Origin: Pseudopithomyces maydicus | Taxonomy: Eukaryota; Ascomycota; Dothideomycetes; Pleosporales; Didymosphaeriaceae | DNA: 64,000 bases | Direction: 5' to 3' | Assembly: GCA_026873275.1 (NCBI GenBank) | Contig: JANTUC010000009.1 | Coordinates: forward strand, 1,364,001-1,428,000 | In this document: piece by piece, positions 48,874 to 59,846 of the stretch | How the letters are laid out: each line of letters opens with the position of its first letter | Position numbering within the stretch: position 1 is the first letter of the stretch | The notes under the pieces: model-generated | Database searches by the model: none | Told to the model about the DNA's origin: nothing | The model's input: the letters and a program-made list of their open reading frames with translations, nothing else | Position numbers and translations under genes: made by a program

Positions 48874-50205
48874 TCACAGAGGCCCAGCACCAACCCTCCA
48901 GCCTACTTTGACGAGCGTTTCGCATTGCTGCTCTGTAGAATTTTTTACCAGATCCCGGTCAAGGTTCACCTCTCCTGGCGGGTACAATACAATAACCGTA
49001 CTGCCTCCATACAAAAAAGCGCCTAGACAATCTCCTCTATCGACCTCTTTTCCTTCCTCAATACCAGGATTGTATCTGATACTTCCCACCAACATGGCAC
49101 CCACCGCAATGATAGCGATGCGTGAGCCAGACACGTTTCTTCGAAGTATCATAACCGAGCGCTTGTTTTCACAGAATACATCGAGAGTACCTTCTTCATT
49201 GATCGCTTGAGGGTTGACCGTGTAGTAAGTCCCGGGGATGTCGCTGATACTTTCGATTGTTCCGGAAGTGGGTGAGTGCCACCGATGATAGTCTTGAGGT
49301 GCTAGGCGCGCGATGTTAATACATCCACCCTCAAACTGCTTTGACAGCTCTTCGCTGTCCAGCAGTTTACTCAAAGAGAACCCTATGCCCTTGATCCAAT
49401 ACTTCGTTGCTGAATCCACTGTCGGGAAAACAGTAAGGCGGCAATCCGCTGGACTTGATACAACTTGCTCGTTCTCTGGCTCGTCGATTGGGCGAGCATC
49501 TTTTCGGATTTCTCTGGCGAAAAACTCGTTGAACGTTGTATACTTATCTGGATCAGGTTCCTATCGCATTCATCAGTATTATATAGCGCGCTGCAGGAGT
49601 AGCACAGCTACCTTCAATTGTTCCAACGAGGATTCTAGATGGAAACTCTTGATGAAGGGCCAAATATGGGTTTTACTGTCCGGTGAATCGTACTGTTTGC
49701 CCATCTTGACACTCTGATCTCGCAACATGGCCTGCGTCCGTTTCCAATGCAGAGCTTTCTCCTGTTCGGTGCCGTAGTAGAGCAAGTGCATGCCCAACTG
49801 ATGTCAGTCAGCATGAATGTGAGTGTATCACTATGTGTACGACTAACCCTAACGTAAATACTCATTTCTTCAAAACTCTTTTCACCAGTTTTACGGTCTA
49901 GCACATAGTTTCCCATGTGCCAAGCCTGTTCAAATTCCTGGAGCGAGTTGTATGGGAATAGTGAACGTAGCCATGCATGTGAATTCTCATGGTCTGCGCC
50001 GTTGTGCCTGGGTACTAAATTAGCAAGGTTCAACGGGCTTGCATTGCATCTGAATCTTGCAAACATCATGCAAGCATATCACATACAGGTGAGCACTGGA
50101 ATCTGAACCGATTCCAGGTCGTGCATTGTCGGTAATGGAGTTCAGCGCATCCTCTGCGGCATCCAGATGCCCAGTGGATAAGGGTTTAGATCCGGCAGAA
50201 GACAT
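48874..50205 (-). CDS. Phosphatidylserine decarboxylase-family enzyme, 383 aa
   Basis: Exons 50205-50087, 50007-49848, 49797-49612 and 49560-48874, all in phase, 383 aa. The N-terminal third is helical. The catalytic half has FNEFFAREIRKDARPID, then SPADCRLTVFP, the conserved histidine stretch PQDYHRWHSPTSGTI (about 243-257) and the self-cleavage site YGGST (Ser about 342). In this family, Ser becomes the N-terminal pyruvoyl cofactor after autocleavage. Classic members turn phosphatidylserine into phosphatidylethanolamine; soluble relatives decarboxylate free aromatic amino acids (Psilocybe PsiD). This protein lacks a C2 domain and an obvious membrane or mitochondrial signal, which leaves both options open. 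Its place beside a P450 hints at, but does not show, a small metabolic pathway. The donor of intron 2 could alternatively be two codons earlier. Confidence 0.9.
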
Positions 50206-50608
50206 TTGCAAAGGATTACTTCGGTTGAAGCAAGTATCAACACAATACCCACACAAGCAATGGCGTGTTAAGTAGCACATCGCGCATTCATGTATGGAAT
50301 GGACATGTTCGAGCAGCTAGTATGCGGGGTGACATCAGGGTCCCGTGGTCCGCGGAGAGCTCGAGAGCTTATTTAACAGCTTCATATATCTACACGATGC
50401 TAGCGTCATAGAGCAAATGCGCACTCGTGAATAGGGGTTTATTTCAAAGTAAGTAGATACAGATTTCTTCGCAGCATTCTTTCAGTTCCCCATAGCCGCT
50501 CATGACGGGTGTTTGAGTCAAACCGAAAGAAAGCCATGACCGCTAATTGTTCCCTCACAAATTGTCATTGCCGTGCAGTCTTTTGAAGACACTACTATTG
50601 CCTTCTCT
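50206..50608. other. Intergenic (403 bp)
   Basis: Promoter of the decarboxylase and 3' flank of the small GPI protein. No gene is seen. Confidence 0.45.
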
Positions 50609-51175
50609 TCACAGATTCTGAAGTAGGAAGACGCCCAAAGCTGCCATGCCTGCAGAAGATGCCAGCTCCCTAGTCCCAGCCAAATGTGACGTGGTGTCGG
50701 AAGTGTTTCCAGATGTACTCGACGGCTTTGGCTTTGGCTTCTCTAGAACTTGGAATTCGGAATCAGAGGAAGCGACGATGGTGGCGTTGTTGACATATTG
50801 CTTCAGCTGGAAGAAATAACCACCGCGCACCTCCAAGTTCTCAGGAACCGACCAATTAAAGCGGCCCTCTGTAGCGTCGTCTCTTCTGTGTTAACCATAG
50901 TTATAGATTGGGATTATCCGAAACATACCGACGACGTGAATGGTCATATTCTTCAGAGTATCAAGGACGGTCACGTTGGTAGACTAGACGGAATGTAAAC
51001 AAGAGATCCGGTAGGAGGTGAGAGGTTGACTCACAATATTGGTCGCAGGCTGGTATCGGAACTTGTGCGTCTGCCCTTGCGTGACATTGCGCTCTTTGGG
51101 CTTCAAGGCCATCCCCAGTGATTGAACGCATGCAGCGAAGTAGAAGCACGCGAAGACCCAAGATGTGAAAAACAT
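50609..51175 (-). CDS. Small secreted GPI-anchored protein with a Kre9/Knh1-like domain, 155 aa
   Basis: Exons 51175-51035, 50983-50929 and 50880-50609 (total 468 nt, phase kept). The N-terminus, MFFTSWVFACFYFAACVQSL, is a signal peptide. The mature part shows the Ser-Thr-rich GPI-anchored (Kre9/Knh1 N-terminal-like) Ig-like pattern: TNVTVLDTLKNMTIHVV, then GRFNWSVPENLEVRGGYFF and VASSDSEFQVLE. A short Lys/Pro/Ser/Thr linker leads to a hydrophobic tail, SSAGMAALGVFLLQNL, consistent with GPI attachment at the cell surface. Such proteins are cell-wall associated in fungi; the exact job is unknown. The acceptor of exon 3 (AAGAG) was chosen because it alone keeps the conserved frame, so this junction is the weakest part. 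Confidence 0.72.
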
Positions 51176-52009
51176 TTTTGTTGAATGGTGGTGGTGTGAG
51201 GTGGACAGTGGAAGGTGCGATATTTGTAGATGAAGTAAGAGCTCTACCGCTCGGACGCAGGCAGAAACTCAAACGCAACGCAGACGCGCAAACGTATAAA
51301 CCTTAAACGTACGTGGCTTTCGTTCGGGTGAGATATCTCAAGCGCAGCAACGACAATAATTTGTTATGTTTGCAAGTGAAGTGAGTGAAATCTTCCAAGA
51401 GGACAGAATGCTCATGAAGATTGGATCCGAAATTTGCGCAGTCAATGCGGCGCACAATCTGTCGCAGGCGTGGTAGTACTGATTGTGATGACAAGAAGCA
51501 TTGGGCGTCTGTCGATCAGCAGATATTGGTCGCAAGTGCCCATATTGTTTATTCACTCGAGTACAAGAAATTCCAAAACTGCTGGGCTTCTTTACGATAT
51601 TTCAGACCCGTGCATACGGGTACTAACAAAACGGCTAGGACCATAGAAGGGGATTTATAGAAGTAGATGAAAATAAACGCATGCGTAGTAGATAGGACAT
51701 GGATCGCGATGGAGGTGATTTGCCTGACGCAGGTACGACCGCTGGAGGCGAGAGCCGATCCAATTGCAACATAGTATAGAACAACCCTTTAAAGTTGATT
51801 AAAAAGGAGAACCCCATGGACCTGCACTAATACATGTAGCTGCCAAATATATTAGAAAAAGATCAAGTGGTAAATCGCTTATCCGTGGCCCTTTGCTTAT
51901 TACAACCTTCGCCCAAAACCTATCATCCATCGAGGGAAGGAAGAAGAAAAATTCTTAAAATTACAGCAAGATAAATTAGATGATCTATCTGGCATGCTGA
52001 GTTGCATCT
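51176..52009. other. Intergenic (834 bp)
   Basis: Promoter of the small GPI protein and 3' flank of the Ser/Thr-rich protein. Nothing else is recognised. Confidence 0.45.
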
Positions 52010-53138
52010 CTAAATCACTAGTCCACCTAGAGCGAGCAATAGCCCCGTGATTAATGATCCGATACCGCATAGAACTCCACTTCGAGCACCACCTGTAAAG
52101 TACGTAGTGGGAAGTGCTGTCGCAGAAACGTTTGTCGTACAAGGTATGGTGTATTGTGTGGTCAAGTGGGTAGTACATAGCGAGGAGGAGTGCGAATGTG
52201 TCGTAGGGTCCACAGGTTGCGTATCGGTGACTGGTTTGGATGACGTCGCATTCCAGGTGCTGTGGGTACACTCGGACGATGATGAAATCGGGTCGGTCGT
52301 CGGCTCAGTGCTATATGAGTGGGTGATGGATGTAGATTCACTGCATGTCGAGGATGCCGATGATGCCGAGGATGTCGAGAATGTCGAGGATGTCGAGGAT
52401 GTCGAAGGATCTGTAGTCAACGGAGAGGATAGCGAAACTGATGTACTTGCACAAGTTGTATGTGTCGGTCCAGAGCTTGGAGATACTTCAGAAGACGACA
52501 ACTTCGTGAGAGATGACGTGGATGAATGCGATGAACTTGCGCATGATGAGCTTGCTCGTGACATTGTTACAATGATGGTCAAAGGTCGTGTCGATGTTAT
52601 CGTGAGATTTAAGGAGGAAGACAGGGAAGTATGTATCGCATTAGAGTTACTGCAAAATGTTCGCACGAGTGTTGAAGAAGACGAGCAAGGCGAAGATGTT
52701 GTCTGAGTAGTTTTTGGATCGGATGTCGACAAGGTCGAGGTTGAGGAGATTACTGAAGAAGATGAGCAAGGCGAAGATGTGGTCTGAGTAGCTTTTGTAT
52801 GGGATGTCGATAAGTTAGACGTTGAAGGGATAATCGAAGAAGATGAGCAAGGCAAGGATGTTTTCTGAGTAGTTTTTGGATCGGATGTCGACAAGGTCGA
52901 GGTTGAGGAGATTACTAGAGAAGACGAGCAAGGTGAAGATGTCGTATGAGCAGTCTTTGTATCGGGTGTCGATAAGCTCGATGTTGACGGGATTACAGAA
53001 GATGTGTGCAAACACTCAAGTGTGGAGGGTTTTGAGGGACAATGGTGGCATTTGACAGGGGGAGGCGAATACGGACTCTAGGGAAGAGACGGCCCCCAAA
53101 AGAGCGGAAAAAGCGACGGACAGATGTAATTTCAACAT
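52010..53138 (-). CDS. Ser/Thr-rich GPI-type cell-wall protein with tandem 27-aa repeats
   Basis: Proposed exons 53138-53073 and 53015-52010. Exon 1 encodes MLKLHLSVAFSALLGAVSS, a signal peptide; a 57-nt GT...AG intron then brings in CLHTSSVIPSTSS. The mature protein is over half Ser and Thr. Four tandem copies of a 27-residue unit (core TTSSPCSSS ... STSTLSTSDPKTTQ) are each centred on a Pro-Cys. A second Ser/Thr/Cys region follows, then a hydrophobic tail, GVLCGIGSLITGLLLALGGLVI, of GPI type. It is expected to be heavily O-mannosylated and wall-bound, like fungal adhesins and mucin-like proteins. I see no ligand-binding domain. The opposite strand is open by composition only. The signal-peptide exon is likely, the intron edges less certain. 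Confidence 0.7.
52680..53003. repeat. 81-bp coding minisatellite, about four copies
   Basis: The marker GAGCAAGG recurs at 52683, 52764, 52845 and 52926, an exact 81-bp period that equals 27 codons of the Ser/Thr-rich wall protein. Units 1 and 3 are closest to each other, and units 2 and 4 share other variants, suggesting a higher-order duplication of two-unit blocks. Confidence 0.9.
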
Positions 53139-53945
53139 TTGATGGAGAAGAAGAAGTTGTCAATAGATGCTGGAGTAGCAGTGAGGGGAATGGAGGGCTG
53201 AGCCATGATTAACATATAAACATACGATACCAAGCTTAAAATGAACTCCGGGCTGCTGCGCATAATACATGCACCTATAGCAATACTATTGGCAGTACTC
53301 GTGCGGTTGGCTATGAAGATGCTCGATTACAATTCCCGTTGTGGTCACTGGCCATCTGAATTGAGTTGTGCGAATGTGACGAAGTAATTAGTATGTGTCG
53401 TGCAAGAAAACTATTCGATAGATCAGTTGCTTGTCAAACACTAATATCTTGACTTGGTACCGAATCTTTCCTAGTTCATGATACCATCAGACGTAAATAG
53501 ATGCATGCGTAGTTAGGTGGGATTCTGTACTGCGGGACCATCACGATAGTGCTACGATTGTGTCCTTGTAGTGTCACTATTGTGCTGTGATCCAGTAAAG
53601 CAGCCTCGTTAGGTCTCACTGGCCTGGTGCCGTTTTGGTGCAAATTTGGGAAATGATTGAGAGGTGGCAAGAGCGCAATACCACAGACCGACACCTGCAA
53701 TTTCGAGGAGCAATCCAGCCATGAGGAGAGTCACTTACAATGGGTAAGTATGTGAACATCACATGCTATTATTTCAGGTGCATTAGTAGACCAGATTCAT
53801 CGCCCAGACCAAGCCGCGCAGAATCCAGCAACTTTTTCAGCCTCTCTCGATAAAATTGTTCTTCAATATCACTAGTTCTTGTCGTTGGTTGCGTTGCTAC
53901 GTGATTGCCACAGCCACCGAAACTAGACGTGTCTAAGATCTCGCA
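53139..53945. other. Intergenic (807 bp)
   Basis: Promoter of the Ser/Thr-rich protein and 3' flank of REX2. No gene is recognised. Confidence 0.45.
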
Positions 53946-54561
53946 TTATGTTTTCTTTACGAAAAAAGCCTCGCGATAAAATCTCGCTTCTTCAATACTC
54001 TCGAGAATGTCGGCCCTAGCCTCGTGGAGCATCTTCTTCTTCGGGACCTTCTGCATCGTCTCAGGAGGCGCCCACCGACGCGCAGCTTCTTTGATGCTCG
54101 ACACATCTAAGATTCGGTAATGCAGATGGTCCGTCACGATGCTGTACGGCGCCTTGACCAAAAAAGATTTGTCGGCATGTACCGAGTTTCCAGCTAGCAG
54201 TCCTGTCCGCGTAGTTGGAACATATTTTTTATATATTGCAGCAAACCATCTGCGGCTTGCTCGGCTGTGAGAGTAGATTTGATACAGGCCTCAGTCAGGC
54301 CGGACTGGCCATGGTGCTTTGTACACCACTCGTCCATGCGGTCGAGGTCTTTCTTGCTATGGTGAATGATGGCTTCATACCCATCCTGGTCAAGCAGATT
54401 GAGGTTGTGGTCGGTGACGAAACAGGCAATAGACATGATGGTCTCATTTTCCGGGTCAAGACCCGTCATCTATTACCGTCAATTATGACCAAAGGTTTCT
54501 GGTATTATACAGGACGCACTTCGCAATCAATCCAAACGAGGGGGTCTGTGGAGGTCATCAT
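53946..54561 (-). CDS. REX2: Oligoribonuclease / RNA exonuclease REX2, with a one-base frame break
   Basis: DEDDh 3'-5' exoribonuclease that degrades very short RNA oligonucleotides, mitochondrial in yeast and needed for mitochondrial RNA turnover. Exon 1 (54561-54520) gives PLVWIDCE and exon 2 starts MTGLDPENETIMSIA, so DEDD motif I (D-x-E) is completed across the 50-nt intron. Later motifs are LTEACIKSTLTAEQAADGLLQ, LLAGNSVHADKSFL (motif II) and YRILDVSSIKEAARRW; the catalytic His/Asp region is HEARADILESIEEARFYRE. The frame breaks at the six-T run 54225-54230 (A run on the coding strand): before it reads QYIK, and one frame over it continues YVPTTRTGLLAGNS. One missing base restores a single 188-aa family-length protein. 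A distinct N-terminal targeting peptide is not visible. It is divergent from POL1. Confidence 0.95.
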
Positions 54562-54795
54562 GGCTGGACTGGGGTAGTGGCGTGTGTGTGGTTGGGAGCG
54601 GCGAATGAGGGGCGAGCAAAACGGGACGCGACTTAGCGTGTGGTCTAAGCTCCGAGCCACTTTACGCGTCCACGCGCGTGTCGACATCGCGCTCCCTCCC
54701 TACGCTTCCCCCGCGCATGACAACAGCACGACCACGTTACAACTTCTTACTCTGTATATTTCTTGCTTGGGTGTTTCTTCTTTTTTCAAGACATC
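54562..54795. promoter_or_regulatory. Bidirectional REX2-POL1 promoter with MluI cell-cycle box
   Basis: The 234-bp spacer holds a perfect ACGCGT at 54664-54669, about 130 bp upstream of the POL1 ATG. Two further ACGCG cores lie at 54625-54629 and 54672-54676. ACGCGT is the MBF (Mbp1/Swi6) site that drives G1/S transcription of POL1 and other replication genes in yeasts. Activity here is inferred from that precedent. Confidence 0.65.
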
Positions 54796-57700
54796 ATGTC
54801 TAGTCGCGCGGCAGCACTTGCAGAGCTGCGGAAGAATCGCGCTGGTGGGAAGACGCGCTTGTCTTCTTACCAGGTCGTGGAAGAAGAGCAATTGTACGAT
54901 GAAGTCGACGAAGAAGGCTACAAGAGAGTTGTCCGGGATCGATTAGATCAGGACGACTTCATCGTCGACGACAATGGCGAAGGTTATGTCGACGATGGGA
55001 GAGAAGACTGGGAGGTTGATGCTGCCACAGAAAGTGAAGACGAAGAAGAGCGCCCGGCAAAAGGCAAAGCTGGTACGTAGAATTCACCCCACGCCATGCA
55101 AGCACACATTTTCTAACACTCAGTAGCAAAGAGGAAGCGTGAGGAAGATGAAGAGAGTAAGCGGAAACGCGATAACGGCATCAGCAAGTACTTCAACGCG
55201 AAAGCTGCCGCTCCCAAAGCCAAGGTACGGATTTTGCCTTGTTCCACCTAAGCATGGGCAATCGCTGATGACATACAGCCTGTCGCTACCGCTGCCGATC
55301 AAGATTTTCTCGACGACCTTCTCGGCGAGATTGACACAAATAAATCACGACAACAAACCCGCGTACGTCCAGTAAAGAACGAATCACGGAGAAAGACTCG
55401 TGTTCTCTCGCCACCTATAACAGAGAGCAGACAAAGCGCGAGCGAAAAGCGTGCCATCAAGTCTGACGCGTACATGCCCGATACTCCTCCAGCAGAAAAC
55501 GCATACGATGATGACCCATTACCTCTGATGGACGAGGATATACCTATGGACGATGTGCCGCCGCAGTCTTCACCTGTTGTCAAAGCAGTGGAACGGAAAG
55601 GGCAGCCTATTGTCAAGATAGAGGAGGAGGAGGACGACCTAATGGAAGTTGCACAGCCTATTGGTCATACTGGTATCGCTTCAGCCAGCGTCAATATGGC
55701 AGGAAAGCGACCAGTAGCCAAGATCCGCAAGCCCGATTATCCTACACCTGCGAGTTCTTCTCCCCGCGCGCCAGTGCTGCTGCTATCGACGCTTCTTCTT
55801 GGAATGATGTAACGAATAAACTGAACGTCATGAGCAGCCCAGCACCAGCGATATCTGCTACTGTTGGTAAACTAAAATCTGAAGCTGCGCTTGAAGAAGA
55901 TGGCAGTCTCCGCTTTTTCTGGATTGACTATACCGAAGTCAATGGGAATCTCTGTCTTTTTGGAAAAGTCAAAGACAAAGCCACCGGCAATTACACAAGC
56001 TGTTTTGTAAAGGTTGACAATATTCTGCGCAAGCTATATTTCCTCCCTCGTGAGACTCGTCTCAAGAAAGGACAGCCTACAGACGAGGAAGTTGAGATGA
56101 GCGATGTTTATGAAGAGGTGGACAATCTGATGAGCAAGCACCGTGTAACCATGCACAAAATTAAACCCTGCACCAAGAAGTATGCTTTCGAGCTCCCAGA
56201 TATACCAAGGGAAGCGGACTATCTCGAACTTTTATACGGCTATGACAAGATGCCTTTAGCCCAAGATCTCACAGGCGAAACCTTCTCGCATGTATTCGGA
56301 ACAAACACAGCGCTTTTCGAGCAATTTGTCCTCGGGAAAAACATCATGGGGCCGTGCTGGCTCAAGATCGAGAATGCTGATACCAGCTCTCTCAACAACG
56401 CTTCTTGGTGCAAGCTCGAAGTTCTGGTCACTAAGCCTGCCAGCATCAGTGTGTTGGAAAACTCGGAAAACGCGGACGCGCCACCTCTCACGCTGATGAG
56501 TATCTCCCTGCGGACCAAATTCAATGAAAAGGACAACAAGCAGGAGATCCTCATGGCCAGTGCTATGATCTACGACAATTTCTCGCTTGCAGACACCACC
56601 CCGGCAGACAAGTTACCTTGTAAGAGCTTCACAATCATGAGGCCAAATGGAGATAGCTTTCCCACCGGTTTCAAGCTTGAAGCTGAGAAGCAGAAGAGCA
56701 CAATCCTCCTTAAGAGGACTGAGCAAGAACTGTTGAGCTATTTCATGGCCATGTTCCAACGTCACGACCCAGACGTACTGATTGGTCACCGACTCGATGA
56801 CGTTGACTTCAGCACTCTGCTTAACCGCATGCGCGAGAAGAAGACTCCAGGTTGGCACCGGATAGGACGACTCAGGAGAAGTGACTGGCCCAAGAACATG
56901 GGCAAGGGAGGTGGGAGCTTTTTTGCCGAAAGGCAATTGGCTTCAGGACGTCTCCTTTGCGATCTGGCCAACGATCTTGGAAAGTCTCTTATGACCAAGT
57001 GCCAATCGTGGAGCTTGGAAGAAATGTGTCAATTGGTACTCAACCAACGTCGTCAGGAGCTCGACAACGAACAAGCTTTGAATGGCTGGGCCACCACAAA
57101 AGACGGCCTGATGAACTACGTCAAGCATTGCCAAGCTGACGCATTCTTCATCGCGGCCATATCAATCAAAGTTCAGATGCTCCCGTTAACCAAGGTTCTT
57201 ACCAACCTTGCCGGTAACTCGTGGGCCCGTACCTTGAGTGGTACTCGCGCCGAACGAAACGAGTACATTCTTCTGCATCAGTTTCATAACGACAACTACA
57301 TCTGTCCAGACAAACAATGGGGACGAGGCAAGCCGAAAGGTGATGACGAAGGTGCAGAAGGCGAAGAAGGAGCCGATGCGAAGAAGAAAGATAAATTCAA
57401 GGGTGGTCTCGTCTTTGAGCCGGAAAAGGGCTTGTATGACAAATTCATCCTGGTCATGGACTTCAACTCGCTGTATCCGAGTATCATCCAGGAGTTTAAC
57501 ATTTGCTTTACCACCGTCGATCGCTCGGATCTGTCCGAAGAGGAGGACAAAGTACCCGAGGTTCCCAGCAAAGATGCGGATCTGGGTATTCTCCCCAGAC
57601 TCATCAGAACTCTTGTGCAGCGTCGTAGGGAGGTGAAGAAATTCATGAAGGATCCCACCGCTACCTCCGATCAGATCGCCACCTGGGACATTAAGCAGCT

Positions 57701-59327
57701 TGCCCTGAAGCTCACTGCCAACTCCATGTACGGATGTTTGGGTTACACAAAATCCCGCTTCTATGCCCGGCCATTGGCCATGCTCACTACCTACAAGGGT
57801 CGTGAGATTCTGCGTCGAACAAAAGAGATGGCGGAGGAGAAGATGCTACGCGTCATCTACGGCGATACTGACTCGGTCATGATCAACACCAATGTTGATA
57901 ACATCCAGGATGCTCTCAAGCTTGGAAACGAGTTCAAGAAGGAGGTTAACGGCAGCTACAAGCTGTTGGAGATTGATATCGACAATGTCTTCCGCCGTAT
58001 CCTTCTCCATGCGAAGAAGAAGTATGCCGCTATCAACATGGTACCTGTTGATGGGAATTATGTTGAGAAGCTGGAAGTCAAGGGTCTCGATATGCGGCGT
58101 AGGGAATACTGTGCTCTGTCTAAAGAGACATCGACGTGAGTTTCTGATACATCTGTTGATCTTATGGCACTCTAACTGGGAACAGCGAGCTTCTGAACTT
58201 CCTTCTATCCGGGGAAGACCCAGAAACTGTCGTGCAGAAGATCCATGAGCATCTCCGAACACTCGCCGAGAACATGCGCGCGTACTCTATTCCCGCCCGC
58301 AAGTACACCATCTACACACAGCTCGGCAAGAACCCCAAGGATTACCCCAACGGAAATTCAATGCCCTCCGTCCAGGTTGCTCTCCGCCTCATGGAGAAGG
58401 GTAAGCACGTCAAAGCCAAGGACGTCATGAGCTTCATCATCACAGGCGACAGCTCAGGCTCCGCTGAAGCCGCCGCCAAAAACGCCCACCCCGTCGACGA
58501 AGTCATCAAGCCAGGCAGCGAACTCAAGCCAGACATCGATTACTACCTCCACAAGCAGATTCTCCCCCGTGGAGCGTCTATGCGCCCCTATCGGCGGCAC
58601 AAATATTACCATGCTCGCCGCCTGCCTCGGCCTCGATACCTCCAAGTACCGCCTCTCCTCCGCCTCTGGCTCAACCAACGCGCAAGACGTCGAGATCCAG
58701 CCCCTGGAATCCCAGATCCCAGACGCAGTCCGCTTCCAGAACTGCACCCCGCTGTACCTCCGCTGCAGGGCATGCCACGCCATTTTCCCATTCCGTGGCG
58801 TGGCATCCCCCGTGTCGACGAGCACCCTCACCCACGCCGGCATAACCTGCCCCAGGGCTGAATGCAAGCAAGTTCTCAGCACGCTGAGCGTCGTCGCCCA
58901 ACTCGAGTCCGCCATCCGCCAGTCCCTCGCCGACTATTACGCCGGCAAACTCACCTGCAGCGAACCCGACTGCTCCAATACGACGCGCAGCATGTCCGTG
59001 TACGGACATCGGTGTCTGGGACCTAAGGGTCTGGCGAAAGACTGCCTGGGCAAGATGGCGTACGTGCACACGGAGCGCGACGTGTACAACCAGATGCTGT
59101 ACCTGCAGTCGCTGTTTGACGTGGAGCGCGTGGGCAAGGAGGCGAATGGCGTGAATGGCGTGAAGATGGAGGGTGAGGCGGAGTCGAGGGAGAAGATGAA
59201 GGTTTTGGCGGAGGTGAATAGGGAGAGGTTGGGGACGTTGAAGGGGGTGGTGGGTGGCTGGTTGGAGAGGAATGGGAGGCAGTGGGTGCAGATGGATAGG
59301 CTTTTTGGGTTTGCTGTGAAGCAGTAA
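54796..59327 (+). CDS. POL1: DNA polymerase alpha catalytic subunit, with two one-base frame breaks
   Basis: Family B polymerase that extends RNA primers made by primase at replication origins and lagging strands (nucleus). Exons 54796-55072, 55127-55224, 55279-58135 and 58186-59327. The acidic N-terminal segment is typical (RAAALAELRKNRAGGKTRLS). Polymerase motifs: A, DFNSLYPSIIQEFNICF; B, LKLTANSMYGCLGYTKSR; C, VIYGDTDSVMI. The exonuclease-like region VLIGHRLDDVDFS lacks the usual catalytic acids, as in all Pol alpha. The C-terminal cysteine-rich domain carries CRACHAIFPF and further C-x-C pairs down to CSEPDCSNTT. The frame breaks at the C run 55762-55765 and again at 58564-58568 (QILP, then VERLCAPIGGTN one frame over). 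Each fits a single missing C. With these, the product is about 1,480 aa, the expected size. Confidence 0.98.
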
Positions 59328-59846
59328 TTATATGGGATTGGGAAAGGGATGGGATGGGATGGGAAGCGGCGTTCATGGCATTGTATGGCGTTGTTGGGTA
59401 TATGCTGGGGTTAAGCAGGCTGGCGCATATTTTAAGATACGACACATCTATTTCAGAATTGTATGTTTTTGAATACGACGACACAAATTTGTTTTTCTCC
59501 ATTCAGCTTCTGTTTTCCATCCATTGTTAGGAAGCGAGAATGTGCGAGTCCTTTTATCAACGGATAGTGAGTGAAGCACCTCGAGCGGCACAGCAGTAAT
59601 ATTCTGCAAGAGTAACGAGGAAAGTACTATGACATCTATATATTAAACAATAGCTATGTTGAAAACTTTTGCCAGGGTATATGTGCGTGCTATCACAGAA
59701 ACAGAGCAAAGAGACAAGTGTTAAAACCGCTACAGATTAGGTAGGTGCGTAGGAGCGTACACAAGTACAACCTTCGTACCCGATACAACCAAGCCCATTG
59801 GGAGGTCGTGGAAACATCGCTGCTACCACCGCATCCCCGGTTTCAG
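59328..59846. other. Convergent intergenic region (519 bp)
   Basis: 3' flanks of POL1 and kynureninase. GGGAT repeats (TGGGA units) occur near 59333-59365 just after the POL1 stop. No gene is seen. Confidence 0.45.

Noticed and set aside
46416..50205. A psilocybin-type biosynthetic cluster
   Set aside because: Only a PSD-family enzyme and a P450 are present. No methyltransferase, kinase or transporter gene adjoins them, so a named pathway is not supported.
52047..52706. Acidic 219-aa open frame on the plus strand
   Set aside because: It is the complement of the Ser/Thr codon repeats in the wall protein. The acidic run reflects TCN/ACN codons read backwards, and the minus-strand frame has signal peptide and GPI tail.
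55830..58139. POL1 starting at 55830
   Set aside because: The N-terminal exons from 54796 carry the typical acidic Pol alpha start and lead to this segment apart from one missing base.
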